Source: Bacillota bacterium (GTDB taxonomy: Bacteria > Bacillota > Clostridia > Lachnospirales > Lachnospiraceae). From it: DNA of 64,000 nt. A program made the position numbers and the translations under genes. The stretch lies in assembly GCA_023415055.1 (NCBI GenBank), contig JAEZLZ010000144.1:1-64000 (forward strand), given 5' to 3'. The number at the start of each line of letters is the position of its first letter. Position 1 is the first letter of the stretch. The notes below the pieces were generated by a model, which had not been told where the DNA came from, made no database searches, and saw only the letters and a program-made list of their open reading frames with translations. Shown here piece by piece: positions 52,918 to 61,608 of the stretch.

Positions 52918-54078
52918 ATGAATATATCAAAGAAGACAATAAAACTTGCTATCCTATTCTATAGCCTGGTGCAGATCGGTGCGATCTGTATCACATCAAT
53001 CTTGGGGAGAATTGCAGAGCTTTTTCCGGAGTACAGTACAACCACCATCCAGTTTCTTGCTACCTGTCCTTCGGTTATGATCATTTTCGTGTCATTACTG
53101 ACCGGTAAACTGGCAGAGCATATCGCTAAGAAATATCTGGCTTTGTTCTCTGCTTCCATGTTTATTGTATCAGCTTTCGGCGGTTTCTTGTTCCATACCT
53201 CCTTCCCGCTGCTCTTTTTGTGGCAGATTATTCTGGGCATTGGTATCGGCATTTTGGTTCCGCTTGGATCGGCACTCATTGCGGACTATTTTACCGGAGA
53301 AGAACGTAGCGGTTTGATGGGGCTGCAAAGTGCAATCATCAGTGTGGGAGGAGTCCTGCTTTCCCTGCTGGCCGGTCTGCTTGCGTCGATAGAATGGTAC
53401 TATAATTATTTGGCTTTACTGTTGATTGTTCCGGGATTTTTATTGCTTGTGTTTGGGCTACCTCTGGATCATCCGAAGCCTTTGGGACATTCCAGGGAGG
53501 AAAGAGTCCGGGTTATACCAAAGATTGTTTTATTTTATGGAATTACCGCTTTTCTATTTATGCTGTTCTATAATGTAATCTCAACCAATCTCGCGATTCA
53601 TCTGAAGGAGAATGAGATCATAGGTTCTGTGTTTTCAGGAATTGCGACTTCGGTATTTATGCTGAGCGGTGCCGTGGCAGGCATCCTGTTTAAACAATTG
53701 AAACGGTTGCTCGGTGAGAGGGTAATCGCATACGGCTTCTTCAATCTTGCGTTGGGTGGAGTGATCCTGGGACTATTCGTAAGCTATCCGATTCTGCTGA
53801 TTGGAGCTTTTATTGCAGGCTTCAGCCTTAGTATCGTGATGGCCCAGGTGGTAATCAGTATCGCTGAGAAGGAAAAGCCGGAAGCGGTAACCATGAGCAT
53901 CGCGATAAACATGGCGATTAACAATCTTGGTGCCTTTCTGTCTCCTAGTTTTACTAAGGTGTCGAAGTTGATTCTGCACGGAGAGAGAGCTGCTGATCGA
54001 TATCTGTTAGTCGGAGGGGCTGCGATGGTGGCAGCAATTGTATTATTTGTGGTGTTGGGAAAAGAAAAGAAAAGATAG
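52918..54078 (+). CDS. MFS transporter
   Basis: A 386-residue major facilitator with 12 predicted helices. The loop after helix 2 reads GKLAEHIAKKY, a variant of the family A-motif, and the LGIGIGILVPLGSALIADYFTGEERSGLMG segment matches helix 4-5 of drug or sugar MFS exporters. RBS gagggaga. Substrate not assignable. It ends at a strong bidirectional terminator shared with the GH3 gene. Confidence 0.9.
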   Translation: MNISKKTIKLAILFYSLVQIGAICITSILGRIAELFPEYSTTTIQFLATCPSVMIIFVSLLTGKLAEHIAKKYLALFSASMFIVSAFGGFLFHTSFPLLFLWQIILGIGIGILVPLGSALIADYFTGEERSGLMGLQSAIISVGGVLLSLLAGLLASIEWYYNYLALLLIVPGFLLLVFGLPLDHPKPLGHSREERVRVIPKIVLFYGITAFLFMLFYNVISTNLAIHLKENEIIGSVFSGIATSVFMLSGAVAGILFKQLKRLLGERVIAYGFFNLALGGVILGLFVSYPILLIGAFIAGFSLSIVMAQVVISIAEKEKPEAVTMSIAINMAINNLGAFLSPSFTKVSKLILHGERAADRYLLVGGAAMVAAIVLFVVLGKEKKR

Positions 54079-54092
54079 AGATCAATTACAAG

Positions 54093-54137
54093 AATAAAAC
54101 CAAGAGCAGCCTGCATTAGGCTGCTCTTGGTTTTATT
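54093..54137. terminator. Bidirectional terminator, MFS gene and GH3 gene
   Basis: AAAACCAAGAGCAGCCT / AGGCTGCTCTTGGTTTT, 17 bp with a 5-nt loop and A/T tracts on both sides. Confidence 0.93.
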
Positions 54138-54202
54138 CTATCCAATCGTGATATCACTGAAAAAGCAGCTCCAAGGGAAAGCCTGCAATATACGGGACAG
54201 AT

Positions 54203-56596
54203 CTATAATAGATTCTTTAGGCCTTTCAATAATTTACCGTTTGCCAAGGCAACCAGTCCATTGAGTTTCTTATTTGTGATGCTACCGGCCATTTTCATAG
54301 AGCGCAGAGGCATCTCCATCGTAGATTTTTCAATCATCAGAGCCATGGTGGGATCATTATTCGCCTTCAGCATCTTGTTCATAGCACTCTTCACAACCTT
54401 CAGAAGTATCTTCCCGATCAAGGTATCTTTGATATCATCCAAGGTAGAATCCTTGGAATATGGCCTGCCATTCTGATCAGGCTTCGGGGTATAGCCAAGC
54501 AGTTTATAAAATTGTTCATCACTGATTCGAAGTGGGAATCCGGGCTGCTGATATTCGTTGAGGGTATGATAGGTATCGAACAGCAAAGCTTCCTTACCGT
54601 CTCCGGGAAGCGTTATGTCGGTATGCAGACGGATATCTGCGCTGGAAGCACCTACAAGGAGTTCATAGGCTCCACCTTCCACACACCAAGACATTACCTT
54701 AGTATTATAGTAAGCAAAGCTTCTCTGATCCAGCATTAATTCTGCCTTCTTTGTCTCCCCGGCTGCAAGGAATACCTTGGCAAAGCCCTTCAATTCCTTC
54801 TCCGCACGGAAGATGGAAGAAGAATTGTGATGGACATAGAGCTGAACAGTCTCTGCACCGTCCTCTTTACCCGTATTCGTAATCTCCAGGGACACTCGGT
54901 AATGATAGGGCTTCAGCTCCTCAACTGTAAGATTGCTATATTCAAAGGTAGTATAGGATAAGCCATAGCCGAAGGGAAATGCTACAGGTTTTTTTGCTAT
55001 ATCATAATAACGGTATCCGACGTAGATACTTTCCCGGTATTGAACGGATTTGCTGGTTCCGGGGAAATAAGAGTGGCTGGAATTATCCTCGAGGCTTATT
55101 GGGAAAGTCTCGGCCAGCTTTCCGCTGGGATTCACTCTGCCAAGAAGAAGATCTGCGGTAGCAGCTCCTCCTGCCTGACCCGCCAGATACATGAGAAGAA
55201 TGCCTTTTACTTTATCTTTCCAGGGCATCACAACAGGTGCGCCAAGCTGAAGAATAACGATAGTATTGGGATTAACAGCAGCCACCTCTTCAATCAGCTT
55301 ATTGTGGCTGTCCGGCATAGAAAGCGATGTACGGTCAAAACCTTCGCTCTCATATTCATCCGGAAGACCAGCAAATATAAGGACGACATCGCTTTCCTTT
55401 GCCAGGTGGCAGGCAGTGTCACTCAAGTTTTTATCCTCCTGCTTTGTGTCAAGACGATAACCTTCTGCGTAGGTAACATTTACCCCGGAAGCCTTCAAGG
55501 CATCATAAGCATTGTCCAGGTAAGCGGGATTGATTCGGCTGCTTCCTGCACCCTGGTATCTGGGCTTCTTCGCCATCTCACCGATGACAGCTACCTTAGC
55601 AGTAGGGCAGATGGGCAGAACCGATGCTTCATTTTTTAATAACACGGCAGACTTTCCCGCTATTTCACGAGCGAGTACATTATGTTCTTTATTTGTATTC
55701 TTAGGTGCAGACTTTGTCTCCATACCTTTTAGAATAAATTCAACGACACGTTCGGCGCAAAGATCTACCTCTGCCATAGAAAGTGAGCCGTTCTTGACAG
55801 CAGCGACTACTTCTTCATCACTGTCAGTATTGGTTCCCGGCATCTCCAGATCCATACCGGCTCGAACATCTTCCACACGATCGTTTACAGCACCCCAGTC
55901 ACTTACGACGATACCATCAAAGCCCCATTCCTTACGAAGAATATCCGTCAATAAGTATTTGTTAGCACAGCCATAGATTCCGTTTACTTTATTGTAGCAT
56001 GCCATCACAGTCCAAGGTTTGCCCTTTTTCACTGCGGTTTCAAAACCGGCAAGATAAATTTCACGAAGTGCTCTCTCGTCCACCTGGGAATCCACTGTCA
56101 TACGAGAAGACTCCTGGTTATTTACAGCATAATGCTTTAGAGAGGTACCGACTCCCTTACTTTGAATTCCCTGAATCAAAGCAGCTCCCATCTCACCGGC
56201 CAGATAAGGGTCTTCGCTGAAATATTCGAAGTTACGTCCACAGAGAGGACTTCGTTTAATGTTGATTCCGGGCCCGAGAATCGTAGCAACCTTTTCGGAT
56301 ACGCATTTTTCACCAAGTGCTTCTCCCATACGGAAAAGCAGCTCAGGATCGAAGCTGCAGGCTGTTGCACTGGCAGTAGGAAAGCTGGTAGAAGGCACAC
56401 TGTCGTTCAGACCAAGATGATCCGTGTTTCCTGCCTGCTTCCGGAGCCCATGGGGACCGTCAGTAACCATGATTGATTTTAATCCGAGCCGTTCAACGCT
56501 CTTCAGGTGCCAGAAGTCCTTACCGCTTAAGAGACCGGCCTTTTCCTCCAAGGTCATTTCCTTAACCAATTTCTTTGCTTTTGCCCTATAGTCCAT
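54203..56596 (-). CDS. Glycoside hydrolase family 3 beta-glucosidase
   Basis: A 797-residue cytoplasmic enzyme removing non-reducing beta-linked glucose or xylose from oligosaccharides. The (beta/alpha)8 domain carries the nucleophile Asp233 in GIVVSDWGAVND. LKHYAVNNQESSR and GRNFEYFSEDP line the active site. The (alpha/beta)6 sandwich and a fibronectin-III-like domain (AETVQLYVHH..ELKGFAKVFLAAGE) follow. A ~110-residue C-terminal helical extension rich in Lys/Met is unusual. With cellobiose phosphorylase at 17340 it indicates beta-glucan use. Divergent from an AraC regulator, likely its controller. Confidence 0.93.
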   Translation of the reverse strand: MDYRAKAKKLVKEMTLEEKAGLLSGKDFWHLKSVERLGLKSIMVTDGPHGLRKQAGNTDHLGLNDSVPSTSFPTASATACSFDPELLFRMGEALGEKCVSEKVATILGPGINIKRSPLCGRNFEYFSEDPYLAGEMGAALIQGIQSKGVGTSLKHYAVNNQESSRMTVDSQVDERALREIYLAGFETAVKKGKPWTVMACYNKVNGIYGCANKYLLTDILRKEWGFDGIVVSDWGAVNDRVEDVRAGMDLEMPGTNTDSDEEVVAAVKNGSLSMAEVDLCAERVVEFILKGMETKSAPKNTNKEHNVLAREIAGKSAVLLKNEASVLPICPTAKVAVIGEMAKKPRYQGAGSSRINPAYLDNAYDALKASGVNVTYAEGYRLDTKQEDKNLSDTACHLAKESDVVLIFAGLPDEYESEGFDRTSLSMPDSHNKLIEEVAAVNPNTIVILQLGAPVVMPWKDKVKGILLMYLAGQAGGAATADLLLGRVNPSGKLAETFPISLEDNSSHSYFPGTSKSVQYRESIYVGYRYYDIAKKPVAFPFGYGLSYTTFEYSNLTVEELKPYHYRVSLEITNTGKEDGAETVQLYVHHNSSSIFRAEKELKGFAKVFLAAGETKKAELMLDQRSFAYYNTKVMSWCVEGGAYELLVGASSADIRLHTDITLPGDGKEALLFDTYHTLNEYQQPGFPLRISDEQFYKLLGYTPKPDQNGRPYSKDSTLDDIKDTLIGKILLKVVKSAMNKMLKANNDPTMALMIEKSTMEMPLRSMKMAGSITNKKLNGLVALANGKLLKGLKNLL

Positions 56597-56827
56597 ACAC
56601 TTATACCCTCCATATCTTAAGCTGAATCATCAACAAAAATACATTGATTCTATAATAACAAATACCTTGAAACCTGCTATATTATTTTTAAGATTTATGT
56701 TATGGTTTTAATTTCTTTTCTTGAGGAAGGGGATGCGATATGCTATCCTTAAAGAGTAGAAGAAATCGGCTGTTTAAGAAGATGAATGGTTTATGAAAGA
56801 ACTCGAAAGGTGCGGGAAGCGTGATAT

Positions 56828-57631
56828 ATGAAGGTCAAGCTAAACACAAATCAAATTAGGAATACAGATTATAAGGAGGCACCGAAGGATATTGTATCGG
56901 CCTACCGTCGGGCGATGTTTGAACAGAGAGAGATGCCGGACAGTACAATTGCTTACCGAACGGAGGAAAAGCTGTTAAACTGCATCAGACAGGGAGAGCC
57001 GGAAAAGCTGGAGGAGATGTTGAAGGAACTCAGTGAGGAAGATCGGATGATGGGTTGTATGTCCTTGGATCCTTTACGGCAAGCCCAATATACCTTCATC
57101 TCGGGTCTTACTTTGGCGACTCGAAGTGCCATAGAAGGGGGCTTGCCCGAGATTGAGGCATATAATCTGAGCGATGTCTACGCACAGAAAGCAGACACAA
57201 GTAAGAGAATTGATGAGATACTTAAGCTATTTGCCATCGCCTATTATGATTTTGCCAAGCGGGTTGCGAAGGCCAAGAAACAGAAAGCTTATTCCTATCC
57301 GATATCCTTATGCTTTACCTATATCCTTGATCACCTGCATTATCAGATTACCTTGACGGAGCTATCCCGTATATGCAATCTGACGCCTCAGTATCTATCG
57401 GCCCAGTTTCGAAGGGAGACCGGAAAGACGATTACAGAATATATCAGGAAGGAGAAGCTGGAGACGGCCAAGCAGATGTTAACCTATTCTGATCATACTC
57501 TGCAGGAGATTGCAAGCTTCTTAGGATTCTGTTCTCATTCCAGCTTTAGTGCACATTTTCGAAAATTCTACAATATGACTCCCAGTGAATATAGAAAGAG
57601 TTCAAAAATATATCATGACCAACGAAACTGA
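56828..57631 (+). CDS. AraC family transcriptional regulator
   Basis: A 267-residue regulator. The N-terminal ~155 residues are helical, without a cupin fold, resembling the ligand domain of YSIRK-type AraC regulators (EMLKELSEEDRMMGCMSLDPLRQAQYTFISGLTLATRSAIEGGL). The C-terminal AraC domain has two HTH units (ITLTELSRICNLTPQYLSAQFRRETGKTITEYI and HTLQEIASFLGFCSHSSFSAHFRKFYNMTPSEYR). Divergent from the GH3 gene by 231 nt, so it probably controls beta-glucosidase and itself. The RBS is weak; ATG 56828 is the first in frame. Confidence 0.9.
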   Translation: MKVKLNTNQIRNTDYKEAPKDIVSAYRRAMFEQREMPDSTIAYRTEEKLLNCIRQGEPEKLEEMLKELSEEDRMMGCMSLDPLRQAQYTFISGLTLATRSAIEGGLPEIEAYNLSDVYAQKADTSKRIDEILKLFAIAYYDFAKRVAKAKKQKAYSYPISLCFTYILDHLHYQITLTELSRICNLTPQYLSAQFRRETGKTITEYIRKEKLETAKQMLTYSDHTLQEIASFLGFCSHSSFSAHFRKFYNMTPSEYRKSSKIYHDQRN

Positions 57632-57667
57632 AGGATTCGAAAAGTTGCAATGAAAAAATTTCATTCT

Positions 57668-57684
57668 TTCACAATTCTTTCACA
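57668..57684 (+). promoter_or_regulatory. Tandem TTCACA boxes, PhoB/PhoP-like
   Basis: TTCACA at 57668-57673 and 57679-57684, an 11-bp period typical of OmpR/PhoB-family response-regulator sites. A perfect inverted repeat ACTAACT / AGTTAGT follows at 57697-57715. Confidence 0.45.
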
Positions 57685-57753
57685 ACTTCGGGCAATACTA
57701 ACTCTGAAAGTTAGTTCCCTGCAGGCTGTTTATAGAGAAAGTGAGGGAGCTGA

Positions 57754-58158
57754 ATGTTAAAAACGCGATTATTTGGATTTGCTATTGCGACAGCAGTAGC
57801 GTTCACAGGTATTAGCCCAGTTACTGCCTTGGCGGCTGCAGCGGATACAAAGACAGTTGAACTGTCAGAAAAGGATAAAGATCATAAGGGCAATCGTGCA
57901 CTCTTCGAGGAGAAGATGAACAATGCCATTAAGAAATGGAATACTTTGACGACAGAGCAGAAGAAGGATGTTTATGCCCTGCTGGAAAATAAGATAAAAG
58001 CTGAAAACAGAATCTTAGACATGTTAGTAGACCTTGAGGTTATGACTAAGGATGATGCAGCAGCAATGAAGGCGGAACGTATGGTCCGCTTTGCGAAGCT
58101 GAAAGAAAGCGGGGAATTTCCGTTTATGAAGCCTAAGGGCAATAAGAGGGACAAATAA
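57754..58158 (+). CDS. Small secreted protein, DUF2680-like
   Basis: A 134-residue protein. The signal peptide (~1-28) ends near ALAAAA, and the mature part is highly charged and helical. LTTEQKKDVYALLENKIKAENRILDMLVDLEVMTKDDAAAMKAERMVRF resembles the helical hairpin of DUF2680/Spy-like proteins, where a 'Gxit..qA' turn separates two helices. Function unknown; an envelope chaperone or metal sink is possible. RBS gagggagctg. Preceded by response-regulator-like boxes. Confidence 0.65.
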   Translation: MLKTRLFGFAIATAVAFTGISPVTALAAAADTKTVELSEKDKDHKGNRALFEEKMNNAIKKWNTLTTEQKKDVYALLENKIKAENRILDMLVDLEVMTKDDAAAMKAERMVRFAKLKESGEFPFMKPKGNKRDK

Positions 58159-58267
58159 TAGTTGTGAGTCAGAAAAGGAACGATTGATATAGCAGCAGGC
58201 AGGGATTAGCTTTCAAATCCATTTATTTCAATTATGTCAATCTCATTGCTCTTTGCAATTGTTGCCG

Positions 58268-58366
58268 GAATTATATCATGTGCTGGAAAACTGTGGTGGC
58301 CTAATTATCACAGGACCGACAGGAACCAATGTCAATGATTTATCCGTACTGCTGATAAAGAGATAA
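58268..58366 (+). pseudogene. Remnant of a glycerate kinase (MOFRL/TtuD) C-terminus
   Basis: Reading from 58268 to the TAA at 58364-58366, the frame encodes ~32 residues ending in LIITGPTGTNVNDLSVLLIK. The GPTGTNVNDL motif is the hallmark near the C-terminus of MOFRL-type glycerate 2-kinase/hydroxypyruvate reductase. No start codon or upstream part of the ~400-residue enzyme is present in this window. Confidence 0.65.
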
Positions 58367-58402
58367 AATAAGAGCTGTTCAATTTGCAACAGCTCTTATT
58401 TT
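58366..58402. terminator. Bidirectional terminator
   Basis: AATAAGAGCTGTT / AACAGCTCTTATT with A and T tracts outside; serves the MATE gene on the minus strand. Confidence 0.82.
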
Positions 58403-58403
58403 G

Positions 58404-58424
58404 GCGTACCCGGTGGGCACACGT
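58404..58424 (-). repeat. GC-rich post-stop palindrome, copy B
   Basis: On the minus strand it follows the MATE TAG directly: GTGCCCAC-CGGGTAC core, then the terminator. Same layout as copy A. Confidence 0.6.
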
Positions 58425-59786
58425 CTATCTTGTCACATTATTTACCCATTTCATGGATTTATATCTCCACGTGGTAAGTGGTATCTTAATTATCTCATCA
58501 CTCATCAGGATGACATATACTACCGGTATGGGCAAATGGAATACGAATGCTGCCAAAGCTCCGAGTAAGATAGATCCGCACCATAAGGTAGTCGCATCCA
58601 GAAATAAGCCGAAGTTGGTATCTCCGCCGGCACGAAATACTCCGACAACCATAGTGGTATTATAGGCCTGCCCGATGGCGAAATAGGTCATAACAATCAT
58701 CATGATGCTCAGATAAGATCTGGCTTCGCCACTTAAGGATAAGGTTTCTCTGGCAATCTGGGAAGCAATGAGAATCACTCCGGCACCAATGATCCCAAGC
58801 AGGATTGTCAGTCGAATGAAACGCTTGGCATAAAGCTTCGCCAGTTCCTCCTTGCCTTCACCCAGTACTTTACCAAGGATAATTGCGGTTGCATTGGCCA
58901 CACCGAAAGCCACAATCATGGCCAGTTGTCTCGTAACCTGCGTAACGGAATTGGCTGCCACGACGGATTTTCCAAGATGGCCGATGATGGCGGCATTTAC
59001 ACTTGTTCCGGTTCCCCAGATGAGCTCGTTGAGCATGACCGGAATGGAATATTTCAAAAAGTCCCGAAACAATAGTTTGTCGTGGATAAATAGATCCCGA
59101 GGATGAAAGTGTAATGTTTTATTTTTAAAGGTAGCGTAGAACCATACAATGACGAGCTCCAGTATGCGTGCAATTAAAGTAGCAAGTGCAGCACCACGGA
59201 TACCCATTGGCTCCAGACCGAATAAGCCGAAGATAAAGATGGCGTTGAGGATGACATTTGCTACTAAGGAGACCAGATATACGATGGTAGCAATGATCAC
59301 TCGTTCCACACTTCGCATGATATTCAGATAGATCATGGTACCAGCCATAAATACATAAGAAATTGCGATAATTCTAAGATAGTCTGCTCCCTGCGCGATG
59401 ACATCCGCTTCATTCGAAAAGATATGCATTACCGGTACAGGAAAAAGAAGAACGACGATCGTAAATACCACTGCCACAGCGAAAGCAATCCGCATAGTAA
59501 TTCCAAGGATCTTTTCTATGGTACGGATATCCTTCTTACCCCAATATTGAGCTGTGAGGACAGCCGCACCGGAGGTTAACCCAAAGAGAATCAGAGTCAT
59601 GATGAATTGAACCTGCCCTGCCAGAGAAGAGGCAGACAAGGATGTTTCACTTACTTTACCCAGCATGACAACATCGGCGGTGGAGACTCCCACATTGATG
59701 AGATTCTGCAATGCCATTGGCAATACCAGGGAAAACACCAATTTATAAAAGTTACGTTTTTCTTCTCGGTCTGTATTTTGTTTCAT
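58425..59786 (-). CDS. MATE family efflux transporter
   Basis: A 453-residue pump with 12 predicted helices in two MatE halves. The start MKQNTDREEK is set by RBS gggggagaaatt; a start 51 nt upstream lacks one. Typical features are the LPMALQNLINVGVSTADVVMLGKV opening and GTGTSVNAAIIGHLGK in the second half. It would export cationic drugs or dyes using Na+ or H+. Divergent from another MATE gene by 198 nt; the two share an intergenic control region. Confidence 0.92.
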   Translation of the reverse strand: MKQNTDREEKRNFYKLVFSLVLPMALQNLINVGVSTADVVMLGKVSETSLSASSLAGQVQFIMTLILFGLTSGAAVLTAQYWGKKDIRTIEKILGITMRIAFAVAVVFTIVVLLFPVPVMHIFSNEADVIAQGADYLRIIAISYVFMAGTMIYLNIMRSVERVIIATIVYLVSLVANVILNAIFIFGLFGLEPMGIRGAALATLIARILELVIVWFYATFKNKTLHFHPRDLFIHDKLLFRDFLKYSIPVMLNELIWGTGTSVNAAIIGHLGKSVVAANSVTQVTRQLAMIVAFGVANATAIILGKVLGEGKEELAKLYAKRFIRLTILLGIIGAGVILIASQIARETLSLSGEARSYLSIMMIVMTYFAIGQAYNTTMVVGVFRAGGDTNFGLFLDATTLWCGSILLGALAAFVFHLPIPVVYVILMSDEIIKIPLTTWRYKSMKWVNNVTR

Positions 59787-59913
59787 AATTTCTCCCCCAT
59801 AGTGTAAAGCTTTTGATTCAATAAAGCATACATCCATAGTAAAGTAGCATTTCTGAATATAAAAGTCAAGATAGACCTCCTACATCAGCATAAGCTAACC
59901 TGGAAGCTTTTCA

Positions 59914-59942
59914 TTGACTATCCAATAAAAACGCTTTAAAAT
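59914..59942 (+). promoter_or_regulatory. Promoter of the plus-strand MATE gene
   Basis: TTGACT at 59914-59919, 17-nt spacer, TAAAAT at 59937-59942; leader ~35 nt. Confidence 0.6.
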
Positions 59943-59984
59943 AGTAGGAAGTATGATCTAAATCTAAAGAAAGAAAAGGGAAGA

Positions 59985-61340
59985 ATGATGTATGAACAAA
60001 AAAACCTGGCAAAAGGAAATGTAGCAAGACAGCTGATTACTTTTGCTATCCCGTTTGTAATATCTAACATAGTACAAACTCTCTACAGTGTTGCCGACAT
60101 GGTAATAGTAGGACAATTCAATGGTACCGCAAGTATGTCCGGCGTGAATATCGGAGGACAGGTGACAAACCTGCTTTTGAATGTTGCGGTCGGAATCAGT
60201 ACAGGTGGTACCATTATGATTGCACAGTCGGTTGGAGCGGAGAAGACAAAGAAGCTGCAAAGTATCATAGGAACCTTGTTAACAACCCTAATGATTACGG
60301 CACTTGCACTTACTGCTTTAATGCTGATCTTTAAGGATCCGATTCTTACCTTGATCCGTACACCGAAGGAATCCTTTGGAGAGGCTAGCATCTACCTGAT
60401 GGTAACTGCACTGGGGACAGTATTTATCTTTGGCTATAATGCATTAAGTGCAGTTATGCGCGGTATGGGAGATAGTAAAACCCCATTATATTTTGTCGCA
60501 ATTGCCTGTAGTGTGAACATCGTACTGGATCTGGTCCTGGTTGGAGTCTTCGGACAAGGTGCATTCGGCGCCGCTGTTGCTACGATTATCTCGCAGGCGA
60601 TCAGTATGATATTATGTGTTTTCTATCTTCGAAAAAAGAAATTTGTATTCGACTTTAATCTTAAGTCCTTCCGAATTGACCTGCAACAATTTGAGAATAT
60701 TCTTAAGCTTGGAATTCCGCTTACGATCCAGAACCTGATCAGTAACCTCTCCTTCCTGTTTATGACAGCCTTGGTGAATAATATGGGTGTGACTGCCTCA
60801 GCTGCGGTAGGTGCCGTAGGAAAATACAACGGCTTTGCCATCCTTCCTGCTATTGCAATGAATGCTGCGGTATCCGCGATGGTAGCACAAAACATCGGTG
60901 CAGAGCGAGAGGACCGTGCGATTAAGACGATGCTAACCGGCATTGGACTGGCTTATATGATTTCTATTCCAATCTTTATACTAACGACGTTATTTCCACA
61001 GGAGGTCCTTCGCATGTTCGCCTCGGACCCCGAAATGATAGCAGTGGGAGTTCCATACCTTCGTGTCTTCTCCTTTGACTATCTTCTGGTACCGGTAGCC
61101 TTCTGCCTTATCGGCTTTAATATCGGCACAGGACATACAACCTTCTCCCTGTTCTGTAATATCATGTCGGCGATCGTCATACGAATTCCGATGGCTTATC
61201 TGCTTAGCGAAACAGCCGGGATGGGACTGAAAGGAGTCGGTCTTGCAGTACCCCTTGCATCAGCCATAACCATTCTGCTAGGCTTATGGTTTTTCATCTC
61301 GGGACGATGGAAAAGAAGAACAGTTCGAATTGAAGAATAA
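59985..61340 (+). CDS. MATE family efflux transporter, second copy
   Basis: A 451-residue MATE pump with 12 predicted helices. The opening ITFAIPFVISNIVQTLYSVADMVIVGQFNG and the FGYNALSAVMRGMGDSKTPLYFV segment are diagnostic of the DinF/NorM-type prokaryotic group. It is clearly divergent in sequence from its neighbour at 58425, so it is not a recent duplicate. The RBS aaagggaag precedes ATG 59985. Regulation by the AraC/GyrI-like protein at 61609 is possible. Confidence 0.92.
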   Translation: MMYEQKNLAKGNVARQLITFAIPFVISNIVQTLYSVADMVIVGQFNGTASMSGVNIGGQVTNLLLNVAVGISTGGTIMIAQSVGAEKTKKLQSIIGTLLTTLMITALALTALMLIFKDPILTLIRTPKESFGEASIYLMVTALGTVFIFGYNALSAVMRGMGDSKTPLYFVAIACSVNIVLDLVLVGVFGQGAFGAAVATIISQAISMILCVFYLRKKKFVFDFNLKSFRIDLQQFENILKLGIPLTIQNLISNLSFLFMTALVNNMGVTASAAVGAVGKYNGFAILPAIAMNAAVSAMVAQNIGAEREDRAIKTMLTGIGLAYMISIPIFILTTLFPQEVLRMFASDPEMIAVGVPYLRVFSFDYLLVPVAFCLIGFNIGTGHTTFSLFCNIMSAIVIRIPMAYLLSETAGMGLKGVGLAVPLASAITILLGLWFFISGRWKRRTVRIEE

Positions 61341-61386
61341 AGAAAGAATAAAACCAAGAACAGACGTTAAATCATAAGATAGATGG

Positions 61387-61463
61387 AAGGATCATGTGGT
61401 ACCCATAATCGAAAAGTACGCTGAGTGCTTTACCGGTTATAGGTAGTACGTGGTCCTTTTTAT
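61387..61463 (+). terminator. Terminator of the plus-strand MATE gene
   Basis: AAGGA.CA.GT..TACC / GGTAGTACGTGGTCCTT with an inner ATAATCG / CGGTTAT stem and a T5 tail. Confidence 0.65.
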
Positions 61464-61489
61464 AGTGTAGAAAATTCGCCCAATACAAT

Positions 61490-61519
61490 AAAAGCACTCC
61501 ATGCAAAAATGGGTGCTTT
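61490..61519 (-). terminator. Terminator of the AraC/GyrI-like gene
   Basis: On the minus strand: AAAGCACCCAT / ATGG.GTGCTTT followed by TATTG. It lies downstream of palindrome C. Confidence 0.75.
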
Positions 61520-61527
61520 CCATCGTA

Positions 61528-61548
61528 GTGCGCCTGACGGACGCACGT
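61528..61548 (-). repeat. GC-rich post-stop palindrome, copy C
   Basis: GTGCG..CGCAC palindrome, ~60 nt after the stop of the minus-strand regulator and before its terminator. Confidence 0.55.
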
Positions 61549-61608
61549 ATTGAAGAATATTCTATGTATTATCACGAAGCCTGTCTTCGAAAGAGATCAC
61601 AATAGGTA

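Noticed and set aside
55040..55639. 199-codon plus-strand frame antisense to the GH3 gene
   Set aside because: It lies wholly inside a well-supported glycosidase, has no RBS, and its composition is that of an antisense shadow.
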